Source: Elephas maximus indicus (Eukaryota > Chordata > Mammalia > Proboscidea > Elephantidae). From it: a stretch of 64,000 nucleotides of DNA. The stretch's first letter is position 1, and the number at the start of each line of letters is the position of its first letter. The stretch spans positions 85,926,721-85,990,720 of the forward strand of contig NC_064830.1 in assembly GCF_024166365.1 (NCBI RefSeq), in the 5' to 3' direction. Positions 23,601 through 34,036 of the stretch are shown here, in pieces. The notes under the pieces are model-generated. The model was not told where the DNA came from and did not search any database. It worked only from the letters and a program-made list of their open reading frames with translations. The position numbers were made by a program, and so were the translations under genes.

Positions 23601-24813
23601 GAGATTATCCTTTAAGTAGGAAAATTTTAATGACATTAAAAACTTCTCAGTAGATCTATTTACATTACTTGATACCTCATGAATAATATCTATATAATCA
23701 CAATTCTAAAACTACTGTTTTTTTAATTGATTTTCAGTTGTTAGTATTAATAATAGACAAAGCACACAACATTTAATTATATTTGCAGAAAAGAGTGTAA
23801 ATGTTATAAACTTGCTCAATATAGAACTAGAGAAACTGATAAAAACCTTGAGGTGGAGAGGAAGAAGATAATGCAAAGGAATTCAATTCCTCATGTATCA
23901 CAGCAGGAAGTCAATGAGTAGTGTCTAAAGGCAGTAAATTAAAAAAAATATATATATATATGAGCATATCTTGTAAAATTATAACGTTAACCACCAAGAG
24001 AATGAAATAATAGAAACTGTTCAATTAGTTGCCTCTGGGTATTAGGCCTGAGGGAAGTTCAAAGACGATATTAAGGTTTTTACTCTTCTTTTTAAGCTTT
24101 TCTTTATCAATGGAATTGGCTTCTGTTTTATTTATTATTATATGCAAGTATTACTTTGATTAAAAACTATTTAAAATAAGAGAAAAACAAATTGATATAG
24201 TTTAAAAATAATAGAATTTAATAAAACTTAGAGAGAAATATGATAGTTTAAAAAGAGTTAACAGAAGATTAAAACCAAACAAATAACAAATTAAAGTAAA
24301 ACTGAGAAGTGGCATGAAAAAGTTATTAAATCAAAAATTTTAAATGTAAAGTTTTTAATAGATACAAATAAAATTTAAAATCAGAGATAAAAGCTATCAT
24401 AGTTTTAAAAGAAATGTAAACTTGAGATAAAGACTAAGTTTATAAGATGAAAGTTAAATATGTAAAAGTTGAATAGGCTCAAGGCAACAAAAATTAAATC
24501 TGAGCATGTAAACGTGAAAAATATGAATAATAGACATCAAAATTAGGAGAAATATTCTTCAGAAGAGAGATAATGAAAGAAGAAAAATCTAAAAGTAGAT
24601 GTTAAAACATTATTTTTGAATAAGCATTCCTGATATTTATAATTTTTCCATTTATACATTTTATTATTCACAAAAAAGACACAAAATCTTTATAGAACAT
24701 ATTTATGTTATAGTCCCTGCAAAGATGTGAAGATGAGTAATATATAGTATAGGTGTTTGAATAGGTCATAACCGAGTTGGAGAGAGAAAGACACACTCAA
24801 GTAAGTAAACAAT
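23601..24813. other. Intergenic, very AT-rich, no gene seen
   Basis: The stretch is A-rich with TA runs near 23950 and no recognisable gene or young repeat. Confidence 0.5.
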
Positions 24814-24977
24814 AAAAAACCAAACCCACTGCTGTTGAGTCAATTCCGACTCATAGCTCCCCTACAGGACAGAGTAGAACTGCCCCATAGGGTTTCCAAG
24901 GAGCACCCTGTGGATCCAGACTGCTGACCTTCTGGTTAGCAGCTGTAGCTGTTAACCACTATGCCACCAGGGTTTCC
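24814..24977 (-). mobile_element. AfroSINE, antisense
   Basis: It shows the complement of the tail (AACCAAACCCACTGCTGTTG, GAGTCAATTCCGACTCATAG) through TAGCAGCTGTAGCTGTTAAC to the complement of the head (GCCACCAGGGTTTCC). Near full length, short subtype. The target-site duplication is unclear. Confidence 0.88.
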
Positions 24978-25467
24978 AAAACATAATGGGATAAAGTTAT
25001 AATAGAGCTTTGTATCAAATTGTATGGTCCCATAGAAATGGTGCAACTACTATTGTTCAGGGCATTTGGGAATACTACAAAGAAGAGATGACATTTCTGT
25101 TCCACTTTGAAGGGTGAATGGGACTTTCTCACTGGGCTAGGAAGGGCAGGACATTTCAAACAGAGGGACCAGTATAGGAGCAGAAGTGGAAAGTTCTGAA
25201 ATTGCTGGTTTGGAGAAAAAGATTATTACTCTAGTATGATGAGAGTTTGAGATATATGGTGACATGAAGCAAATATATATGGAGTAAGAAGGATAGGCCC
25301 ATGCCAGATTGTAAAGAGCTCACATGTTATTTTGAGAGGTTTGGACCTTACACTGAATATAGTTGGAAACTCTTGAAGGATTTTATACAGCAGATTAACA
25401 TAATCAGAACCTACTTGATCCTGAGTTATGATGATAGAAAGTTAGTGCTTTTGGATTAGTCACTCCT
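24978..25467. other. Intergenic, possible very old repeat, no gene seen
   Basis: The part around 25280-25440 resembles a common ancient mammalian repeat, but I cannot assign a family. No coding sequence. Confidence 0.35.
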
Positions 25468-25476
25468 CATCCTTAC

Positions 25477-25619
25477 TTACCAAAAAACCTGTTGCCATCA
25501 GGTCAATTCTGATTCATGGAGACCCTATAAAACAGAGTAGAATTCCCCCATAGGGTTTCTAAGGAGCAGCTGGTGGATTTGAACGGCCAACATTTTGGTT
25601 AGCAGACGTAGCTCTTAAC
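25477..25619 (-). mobile_element. AfroSINE, antisense, head-truncated, with TSD
   Basis: The copy starts with the complement of the tail and ends within the head (TAGCAGACGTAGCTCTTAAC). It is flanked by CATCCTTAC at 25468-25476 and 25620-25628, a perfect 9-bp target-site duplication. Confidence 0.9.
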
Positions 25620-25677
25620 CATCCTTACATAGATATAAAAATTCAAGAGAAGATGAAGAATTTCAGTAGCACTAGTG

Positions 25678-26141
25678 TGATAGTTAATGTTATGTGTCAA
25701 CTTGGCTAGGCCATGATTCTCAGTATTGTGTATTCATCCTCCATTTTGTCAGCTGATACAATTATCCCCCATTTTGTGATATAATGTAACCACCTCCGTG
25801 ATATGATCTCAAGTGATAAGCCAATCAGTTGTAAGGCCTGCATCCAATATACATAGGGATGTTCTGGCAAAGCTCTCTTGCTTATTCTGGGTTCTGTTTC
25901 CAGCTCATCATCATCTGACCTCTGGTTCTTGGGACTTGAGCCAGCAGCTTGTCATATGATCTACCAACTTTGAGATTCACCAGCTTGTACAGCCCTGTAA
26001 GCCAGCAGCCTGCTCTCTGGCCTGACAATTCTGGTTTTGTCAGCCCTTGCAGCCACATTAGTCAGGAAAAGCCTCCAACCAATGCCTGACTCATGGACCT
26101 CAAGACTTGCCAGCCTCCACAATAGAGTGAGCCATGTCCTT

Positions 26142-26188
<47 letters not shown>

Positions 26189-26226
26189 CACTGGTTTTGC
26201 TTCTCTAGAGAACCCAGCCTAAGACA
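25678..26226 (+). mobile_element. Old LTR-like element with CA microsatellite
   Basis: It opens TGATAGTTAATGTTATGTGTC and closes ...GAGAACCCAGCCTAAGACA, ends typical of an old mammalian interspersed repeat of LTR type (TG...CA). No flanking duplication is evident and the family is not certain. The (AC)21 tract lies near its 3' end. Confidence 0.5.
26143..26184. repeat. (AC)21 microsatellite
   Basis: A pure 42-bp dinucleotide run, likely length-polymorphic. Confidence 0.97.
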
Positions 26227-27362
26227 ACAGAGGAATCTTCCTCTAAGTAAACTCTAAAGCCTACAGATATAATGGTAGAATATCTAGTGGAAAAATATTT
26301 CAAGAAATCACAGTCATTTGTTTTCTTCCGTCAGAGATAAGGAATTCTACTCTACTTCAGTATGGGAACTATTTGCGAGAGTATGCAGAGTCTTTTAATA
26401 CTCTCACCCCTGCAGCAGCTGTGATTTGAAATCTGCACTTAGGAGAAAATGAGCTGGAAGAACCGTAGGAATAGCACACAGTGAAGATTTTTAGTCATGA
26501 ATTAAGAAATAGCCTATTCAGAAATAAATTCTAAATATTATAGAAATATAACTAGGTAAGGTATCAAGATATTTCTAATTAAAACATTAAGCTATTATTT
26601 TAAACAATAGTTTGCTTTTTAAACTAGAAAGTTTAGCAATGGTTGGATAAATTGGGAAGTTGAAGAATAAAAACAAAAAGTTGAAGAATAGTTGAGTATT
26701 TTAAACTACAAAGTTGGCTAAAAGCTGTGCAAATCAAATAGTTTTTCAACTTCAGAGATAGGAGGAGGAATAGATCACATAGCAACTTGATGAACACTCA
26801 GGGAACTAAAGGGAAATTACATGTATCACAAAGAGAAAAAAGACTACAGATTTTCTGCTCCTTGACAAGTAGGTAGAAATAGAATTAAGAACAACCTCAG
26901 CTTTACTTTTTTAAAGCTTCTATAGCATGAAGACAAAAATGGTAAGCCAAGAGGTGGAGGAAGAGCAAATTTTGAAAGAGAACTATTAGAGGCAACAGAA
27001 GCATAATTTAGAAAGCATTGTTGTGTTTGTATTCTCAATAAAAGTCAAGAAATCATTAACTCTATGAAACAGGAAATAAAAAATTATATGATAAAATGAG
27101 AGACGAAGAGATGAAAAGGGAGATGGCCGCATGGTAGGTAGAAATAGAGCTAGAAAAGGGAGGAACAGTTTTGAAAAAATAAACTTTTTCAGGGGATTAA
27201 AAATAGCATTAGAGACAACACATATCAGAATTTATACAACTGGAAATTAAATCAATCATGTTGAGGCTGTTCTTGAGACAATTTCGCAGAAGAAGTGTAT
27301 AAAGGAAAATAGACTAAAATAATGAGAAAGATAATTCCAGAGATAGAAGAAATCTTCAATAT
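26227..27362. other. Intergenic, AT-rich, no gene seen
   Basis: No recognisable gene or clear repeat. Scattered A-rich text could be remnants of old LINE sequence. Confidence 0.45.
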
Positions 27363-27372
27363 AAGAATTATT

Positions 27373-28535
27373 GTCTGGAATACTACGCATCGATAAAGAA
27401 CAGTGACGAATCTGTGAAACATTTCATAACATGGAGGAACCTGGAAGGCATTATGCTGAGTGAAATTAGTCAGTTGCAAAAGGACAAATACTGTATAAGA
27501 CCACTATTATAAGATCTTGAGAAATAGTATAAACTGAGAAGAACACATACTTTTGTGGTTCCGAGTGGGGGAGGGAGGGAGGGTGGGAGGGGGTTATTTA
27601 CCGATTAGTTAGTAGATAAGAACTACTTTAAGTGAAGGGAAGGACAATACTCAATACATGGAAGGTCAGCTCAACTGCACTGGACCAAAAGCAAAGAAGT
27701 TCCCGGGATAAACTGAATGCTTCGAAGGTCAGCGGAGGAAGGGCGGGGGTTTGGGGACTATGGCTTAAGGGGACTTCTAAGTCAATTGGCAAAATAATTC
27801 TATTATGAAAACATTCTGCATCCCACTTTGAAGTGTGGCATCTGGGGTCTTAAATGCTAACAAGCAGCCATCTAAGATGCATCAATTGGTCTCAACCCAC
27901 CTGGATCAAAGGAGAATAAAGAACACCAAGGTCACACGATAACTATGAGCCCAAGAGACAGAAAGGGCCACATGAACCAGAGACTTACATCATCCTGAGA
28001 CCAGAAGAACTAGATGGTGCCCAGCCACAACCAATGACTGCCCTGACAGGGATCACAACAGAGAACCCCTGAGGGAGCAGGAGGTCAGTGGGATGCAGAC
28101 CCCAAATTCTCATAAAAAAGACCAGACTTAATGGTCTGACTGAGACTAGAAGAATCCTGGCAGTCATGGTCCCCAAACCTTCTGTTGGCCCAGGACAGGA
28201 ACCATTCCCAAAGACAACTCATCAGACCTCATCAGACATGGAAGGGACTGGACAATGGGTTGGAGAGAGATGCTGACAAAGAGTGAGCTACTTGTATCAG
28301 GTGGACACTTGAGACTGTGTTGGCATCTCCTGTCTGGAGGGGAGATAGGAGGGTAGAGAGGGTTAGAAACTGGCAAAATGGTCACGAAACGAGAGACTGG
28401 AAGGAGGGAGCGGGCCGACTCATTAGGGGGAGAGTAAGTGGGAGTATGGAGTAAGGTGTATATAAGCTTATATGTGACAGACTGACTTGACTTATAAACT
28501 TTCACTTAAAGCGCAATAAAAATTATTAAAAAAAA
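27373..28535 (+). mobile_element. L1 insertion, 5'-truncated, complete 3' UTR and poly(A), with TSD
   Basis: It starts in the last ORF2 codons (GGAATACTACGCATCGATAA, ...GGCATTATGCTGAGTGAAAT), runs through a G-rich 3' UTR and ends in AATAAAAATTATT plus an A tail at about 28535. Flanking direct repeats AAGAATTATT (27363-27372 and 28536-28545) are the target-site duplication, and its length and match suggest a fairly young insertion. The final ~500 bp closely match the copy at 63450-63966. Confidence 0.93.
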
Positions 28536-28545
28536 AAGAATTATT

Positions 28546-30369
28546 ATCATGTCTATAGGAGAGAACAGAGCAAATGAGAAAAATAGTATTTAAAGAATTG
28601 CCAGAAAAAAATTTCCAGAATTCAAGAAAGACCCCAAACATGAAAAGGGCACATTGTATTTTAGGCGAAATTACTGAAGAAAAAAAAAGTTGAGAAAGTT
28701 TTTTTTTTTTTTAACTTAATGAATAAATAAATAATTTTGTAGGCATCTAGAAAGGAAGAAAGAAAAAAATTAAAAGTGCCATATTGTCATGACACTGCTT
28801 ATCTTCAATTCCAGAACACAATGGAGCAATATCTGTGGATAGTTATAAAGGGAAGACTTTTGTGATGTAAGCATTCTATACTCAGAAAACCTCTCATTCA
28901 TTAGTGAAGAAAAAAATAAAAATATTTACATTAATGTGCAAGATCTCAGAAAATGTGCCATTTCATTTAGTAAAAATACTAAAAATGCAGCTAAAAAATA
29001 AATCAGACTAAGAAAAAATATTAGGAATACATAACATAGAGAAATGATTACTGTCAATACTTAAGAAGGAGCTCTAAAAACCCATTGGTAATTGGCCAAA
29101 GAATATGAATGGGCAATGACCTATAGGCAAAGATATTAAAATTCACTAATAATTGAAAAAAATGAAATTGGCAATAGAATGTCACTTTTGACCTCATATT
29201 CGGAAAACTAATAATGTTGATGATATTATGACTTGGAAAGTTATGTGGAAAAAGGTACTCTTAAAAACTGTGGGAGCTTCTTCAGGGTCTGGAAGATAAT
29301 GGAAGTAACCTGCATCCAAAACTCTTCACAAATACTCCTCCAGATTATAAGATCAACAACGAGAACAACAAAGATATGTATCACCAAACTTTTAGCATTA
29401 TTAGAAGGAGGAGAATACCATAACCATCAAATTACCTGTAGGTATATAAATAATTTTTTTTTTATATATATAAATAAGCACCAAATTCCAACAGAGATTC
29501 CACCCCTACTACAAGTCCATGGGTGTGGAAAGTAGAGAATTAGAAGGTTTAACGGACTTCATGAAAAGGAGGAGAAGGACATGGAGGAACAAGATGAAGC
29601 ATGGACAAAACTACCCCTTTTTATGCAAAAAGAGAAAGTCTAATACTAAGTGTTAAAATACTAAACACAGGTCTAGGACTGTGGCTTTGTAGCACTGGTA
29701 CAAAGGAATAGCTTGAAAGTGAAAGGCTCTGGAGGTGTCAGTCTTGAAGAATCACTGCCTCTACGGAAGAAGCGGATATACAGAGAAGACGTGGTGCCAC
29801 TGGGAAATATGGCAGTGAATTAAAAAAAAAAAAAGTACAGAAATAAGGAAAAATTAAGGATTTCGCAGAAACAAATGATAAACTAAACACATCCTTTGAT
29901 CTCCAATAGCATTGTTAATTAAAGAAACTGCACTTCAGTATACTGATAGAAGTGGGCTCTCTCAAACAAGGAACCCAGTCCATAAAATATCCAGGAATGG
30001 AAAACAAATTCCATACAAAGCTATTGTAAGAAGGAAAGAGAAAAAGTGAATCATAACATTGTAGATGATAAAATTATTTTCCCTTGCCTCCTCACACCCC
30101 CCAAAAAATAATAAAGCAGAAAAACTATAGCACAACAACCCAAATTTAATTAAATTAGTTTAATTTAAAAAGCATTTGAAGACATTAAAAATCATCTAAA
30201 ATTAGAATGCAAACACTAAGAACAGAAATGGGCACAGCATAGGAAGAAATGCAGTGAGATGCAATTAAATTTAAGAAAAAAACTAAGAGAAAAAAGTCAA
30301 AAATTAAAAGAAAAAAACAAAACCATCTCAAATATGGGGACTAAATAGCAAGGTGCATCAGGGAGAATG
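28546..30369. other. Intergenic, A-rich; probable very old L1/HAL1 remnants
   Basis: The part near 29070-29230 resembles the 3' coding end of old LINE-1 elements (GGCCAAAGAATATGAATGGG-like). No gene is recognised. The rest is A-rich and unassigned. Confidence 0.35.
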
Positions 30370-31125
30370 AATCTGAAAATTTAATAAAGACATTAAACAA
30401 TGGCAGAAAAACAAATAGTTGAAACAGAAAACAGACCAAGAAGTTCCAACATACATATAATTGGAATTCCTGACATACAAAATCCAAAACAATGAAATAG
30501 AAGTAGTATTTAAAACTATAAGAAAAATTTTTGGAAAGAAAAGAAAATTTAAATCCATACATTGAAAGGGCCCACCATATTTCTTGAAAAATTGACAAAG
30601 AACAATCAGCTCGAAAACATATCATAAAACAAAATTTAAAGAGAGAAAAAATCCTCTGCGCTTCCAGGCAAAAAAGAAAAAATAAAATCTATAAGAATAA
30701 GAAAATTAGACTGGCATCAGACTTCTTAAGAGCAACAAAGAAAACAAGGCAAGAAGAAAACTCGAGGAAAGAAATCTCTACCATATATTTTATAAGCAGC
30801 AAGCTGCCCTTCAAGCGTCTAGGCTATAGGACAGTAGTTTTTAGGAGGGGGTGATTACTCCCCCAGTAGACATTTGGAAATGCCTGGAGACCTTGTCTGT
30901 TGTCTTGGAACACCTTCTTGTGCCAAAAAGTAAGAAAATACTAAAGAAAAACTTATGAGGACATGCATGTCAAAAGGACATAGAAGCCTGCTTATGGGGC
31001 TCCTGCTGGCTAGATATGGGACAAATTAAGTATGAAACTAAGGAAGAACTGTAATGTATTATAACCCACTGGATAAAATAGCAATCCATGAATCTACACT
31101 GATGGTAAATAGATAAGTGGAGGGA

Positions 31126-31155
31126 TGGATGGATAGATAGATAGACAGATAGATA
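31126..31155. repeat. GGAT/GATA microsatellite
   Basis: Tetranucleotide units GGAT then GATA. Related GATA/GGTA units recur at 31847-31853, 32025-32060 and 32231-32245, so one tract was probably split by the LTR and SINE insertions. Confidence 0.8.
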
Positions 31156-31807
31156 TGTTTTAGAGAAAAGACTCTCTAGCTCTCCTAGGTAAAATCAAAA
31201 GAGATTTATTGAAGCCAAAGGAACATCATAATGAGAGACCATAAACCTCAGGCCGAAGCTCATGGATCTCAGGGGAAAAAATGCAAGTCACAAGTAATTA
31301 TAGTGCTGAAGGGGGAGAATAAAATTCCAATTTTTCTCATCGGTTTACAGTAATTAAGGCCATTCAAAGGCACGACAAGCAAAACATAATCTTTAACATT
31401 ATTGGTTACATGAGTACATTGATTGGCTAAAAGACATAGTTGAAAGACATGGGGTCATGTTACAAAGCAATCACATGATGGAAATTTACAGGAGTGGTCC
31501 GTTAAAAGTTATCTTGCTCAGAGTGTCGATCTCTGGAGGAGATTGAGAACAAAGAGTTTCCGTGATCTATTAGTTTGCCCAGAAGTCAGAAACCAGGGGA
31601 GACTGAGATGAAAATTTTCTATTAAGTGTTCACATTCTTTAGCCTGACCGCAAAGAAACTCATTTCCTTAATGATAATGGGTTCACACCTAGGTAATGAA
31701 GGTAGAACGTGAGGGAAACACTACCTGGAGCTGCTAGACAGCAAATGTAAAACACAGATTTCTGAAAGATTGCATTAAGCTCTTAGAGTTAATTCAGTCA
31801 CTTTGCA
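31156..31807 (-). mobile_element. Putative solo LTR, antisense
   Basis: On the minus strand the segment starts TGCAAAGTGACTGAATTAAC, contains AATAAATCTC (a poly(A) signal position typical of an LTR) and ends CTCTAAAACA, giving TG...CA ends. Four-base flanks GATA and GGTA differ by one base, but this is inside a GATA/GGTA microsatellite, so the duplication is weak evidence. Family not identified. Confidence 0.45.
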
Positions 31808-31853
31808 GGTAGGTTAGATGGTTATTTTTTATTTTATATCCCTTATTAGATAG

Positions 31854-32020
31854 ATGGAAACCCTGGTGGTGTACTGGTTAAGAGCTACGGCTGTTAACCA
31901 AAAGGTTGGCAGTTCAAATCGACCAGGTGTTCCTTGGAAACCCTATGGGGCAGTTCTACTCTGTCGTATAGGTTCACTATGAGTTGGAATTGACTCGATG
32001 GCAGCGGGTTTGGTTTTGGT
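31854..32020 (+). mobile_element. AfroSINE with 11-bp TSD
   Basis: It runs from the head (GGAAACCCTGGTGGTGTACTGG) to the tail (GAATTGACTCGATGGCAGCG, then GGTTTGGTTTTGG). Perfect flanks TTATTAGATAG lie at 31843-31853 and 32021-32031. Confidence 0.93.
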
Positions 32021-32060
32021 TTATTAGATAGGTAGTCAGGTAGACAGGTAGGTAGGTAGA

Positions 32061-32230
32061 CAAAAACCAAAAACCAAACCCATTGCTGTCAAATTGATTT
32101 CTATGCATAGCTGACCCTATAGGACAGAGTAGAACTGCCTCATAGGGTTTCTAAGGAGTGGCTGGTGGATTTGAACTGCCAACATTTTGGTTAGCAACTG
32201 AGCTCTTAACCACTGCACCACCAGGGCTCC
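32061..32230 (-). mobile_element. AfroSINE, antisense
   Basis: A near full-length copy in opposite orientation to the one 40 bp upstream, from CAAAAACCAAAAACCAAACC to CCACCAGGGCTCC. It sits within GGTA/GATA repeat units. Confidence 0.92.
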
Positions 32231-33249
32231 AGATAGATAGGTAGATGAAAAAGACGTGTTCTTCCTTAAGTAAGTAAAATGCCAACTGCTAAATGTGGAG
32301 GTAGTGGTAGAGTTGGAAATTCTGAAATCATTATAGTAAAGATTTGTTCATACAGTAATTGTCAATAGATACTATACCTAGGGATAAAAGTTTGAAAAGA
32401 ACAGTGCATTTGTATGATATGAAAGCATCTGTATTCAGATAATTTAGTAGTTACAAGTAGATAATAGTAATTACACAGTACAGAAATTGGACAACACTTT
32501 TATCAGGTGAGAAAAATTAAAGTCACTAATAAAGAAGCAGAAGGACATCATGTGCTCCAGATGTAGTTTTTTGAGAACAGAACACCACTCTCATAGTATT
32601 GCAGCTAAGAATATATACTACATGAGGAAACATCAGACAAAGCCACAATGTATAAAATAACCCACCATGTTTTTGAAAAATGTCAATGTCATGAAAAACA
32701 ACAAAAGGCCAAAGACTGTTTCCAAAATAAAGGAGAATAAAGAGGAACGACAATTAAATGCAATACATAATTCTGGACTGAACCCTATACCAGGGGAGAA
32801 AAAAATGCTAAAGAAGGCATTATTAGAACAATTGGTAAAATTGGGATATGAGCTGTATGGTAGATATATGTTGTGTCAATGTTACATTTCCTAAATTTGA
32901 TAATTTAGCTATGGTTAACATAAGAGAATATCCTTGTCCTTAGAAAATACACACTGAAATATTAGAGGCCAAACTAGCATAGTAGATGCAACCTATTCTG
33001 AAGTCAGAGAAAGAGTGAGACAAAAGAAAAGAATGAGAAAACAGCTGTGACTTGGCAAAATGTTAAAAACTGGGCAATCTCATTAGCATTTATTTAGGAT
33101 TTCTGTGCATTAACTTTGTAAATATTACCTAAGTTTAATTTTTTTTTCAAAATGAGAAAATTAACTGTGGGGGAAATATTAATTGGCACAGATTTTGAGT
33201 TTTTCAAATTATAAAATGCTTATATCAATTGACACAACAATTCTACTGT

Positions 33250-33760
33250 TGCTGGGTAGAAACCCCAAGTTCTGCTCAGCATGACTCATCTCAGCCAATA
33301 AATGAGAGAGGGAGGTGGGACGGTAGAAAGGTACCTTTATTCACTGCGCAAGGAAAGGAACAGTCAAGGCCGCCACGGCCAAGACTGCTCGGCGATGTTA
33401 AGAGTGCTTTTAAGGGGTTTACAACTAGGATGTTCATACCAGTTATATCAGCAACATTCTTAATTATACTACGCAGGCACAATGGGGTTTACATGTAACT
33501 TCGTGCACTGAGTGTTCAGAAAATGGCAGTTAAACTCCACCCAGAGGTGGGGCAGATACTATGTATGAGGTACTTAATGACCTAAAAGGTTATCCTGAAT
33601 GTCAACATGGTGCCTAAACTTGTTTCCACCAATTTCCTCTAGTTTTGGGCAGCAGTTAAGGAGAAAGGAACCAGGATTTTAATGTAAAGCTATGGGGCAT
33701 GCTAAGCAAGCTGCCTGAGGCAGCGGGATTTTCCAAAGCCTGGGGACCTCTCTGTCTTAC
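33250..33760 (-). mobile_element. Putative ERV solo LTR, antisense
   Basis: A 511-bp unit flanked by TACTGT direct repeats (33244-33249 and 33761-33766). The plus-strand text begins TGCTGGGTAGAAACCCC. The minus strand begins GTAAGACAGAGAGGTCCCC (a first T is missing or mutated) and near its end has GTGAATAAAGGTACC, an LTR-like poly(A) signal. No internal retroviral genes are present, as expected for a solo LTR. The family is not identified, and the duplication length depends on the missing terminal base. Confidence 0.55.
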
Positions 33761-33902
33761 TACTGTTAGCAATTATTTTATACATAAACATATATATATG
33801 GTACATTTATTATACACACAAACACATATATATACACACACACACATAAACTATAAATAATCTAAATGTCCACCAGTAGAAAAATCGTCCAGTATCTTAT
33901 AG

Positions 33903-34036
33903 TAAGCCCAGTGCCGTCGAGTAGATTCCGACTCCTAGCGACCCAATAAGACAGAGTAGAACTGCCCCATAGAGTTTCCAAGGAGCCCCTGGCGGATTCG
34001 AACTGCCAACCCTTTGGTTAGCAGCCGTAGCACTGT
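33903..34036 (-). mobile_element. AfroSINE, antisense, truncated head
   Basis: It starts with the complement of the tail (CAGTGCCGTCGAGTAGATTC) and stops within the head after TTAGCAGCCGTAGCAC. Little diverged from the other copies. Confidence 0.88.

Larger units (their letters stand above)
30370..33180 (+). mobile_element. Old L1M/HAL1-type element split by later insertions
   Basis: ORF1-like text (AAGAAGTTCCAACATACATA, ATTGAAAGGGCCCACCATAT, GACTTCTTAAGAGCAACAAAG) at 30370-30820 is followed by 3' UTR-like text at 30900-31120. It resumes at about 32240-33180 (AATGCCAACTGCTAAATGTGG, GATAATTTAGCTATGGTTAAC, GAGAATATCCTTGTCCTTAG). Between these lie an LTR-like element, a GATA microsatellite and two AfroSINEs. 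The family call rests on eye comparison with old L1 3' UTRs. Confidence 0.5.

Noticed and set aside
26143..26184. Possible tandem repeat array of interest
   Set aside because: A plain (AC)n microsatellite, common in mammals.
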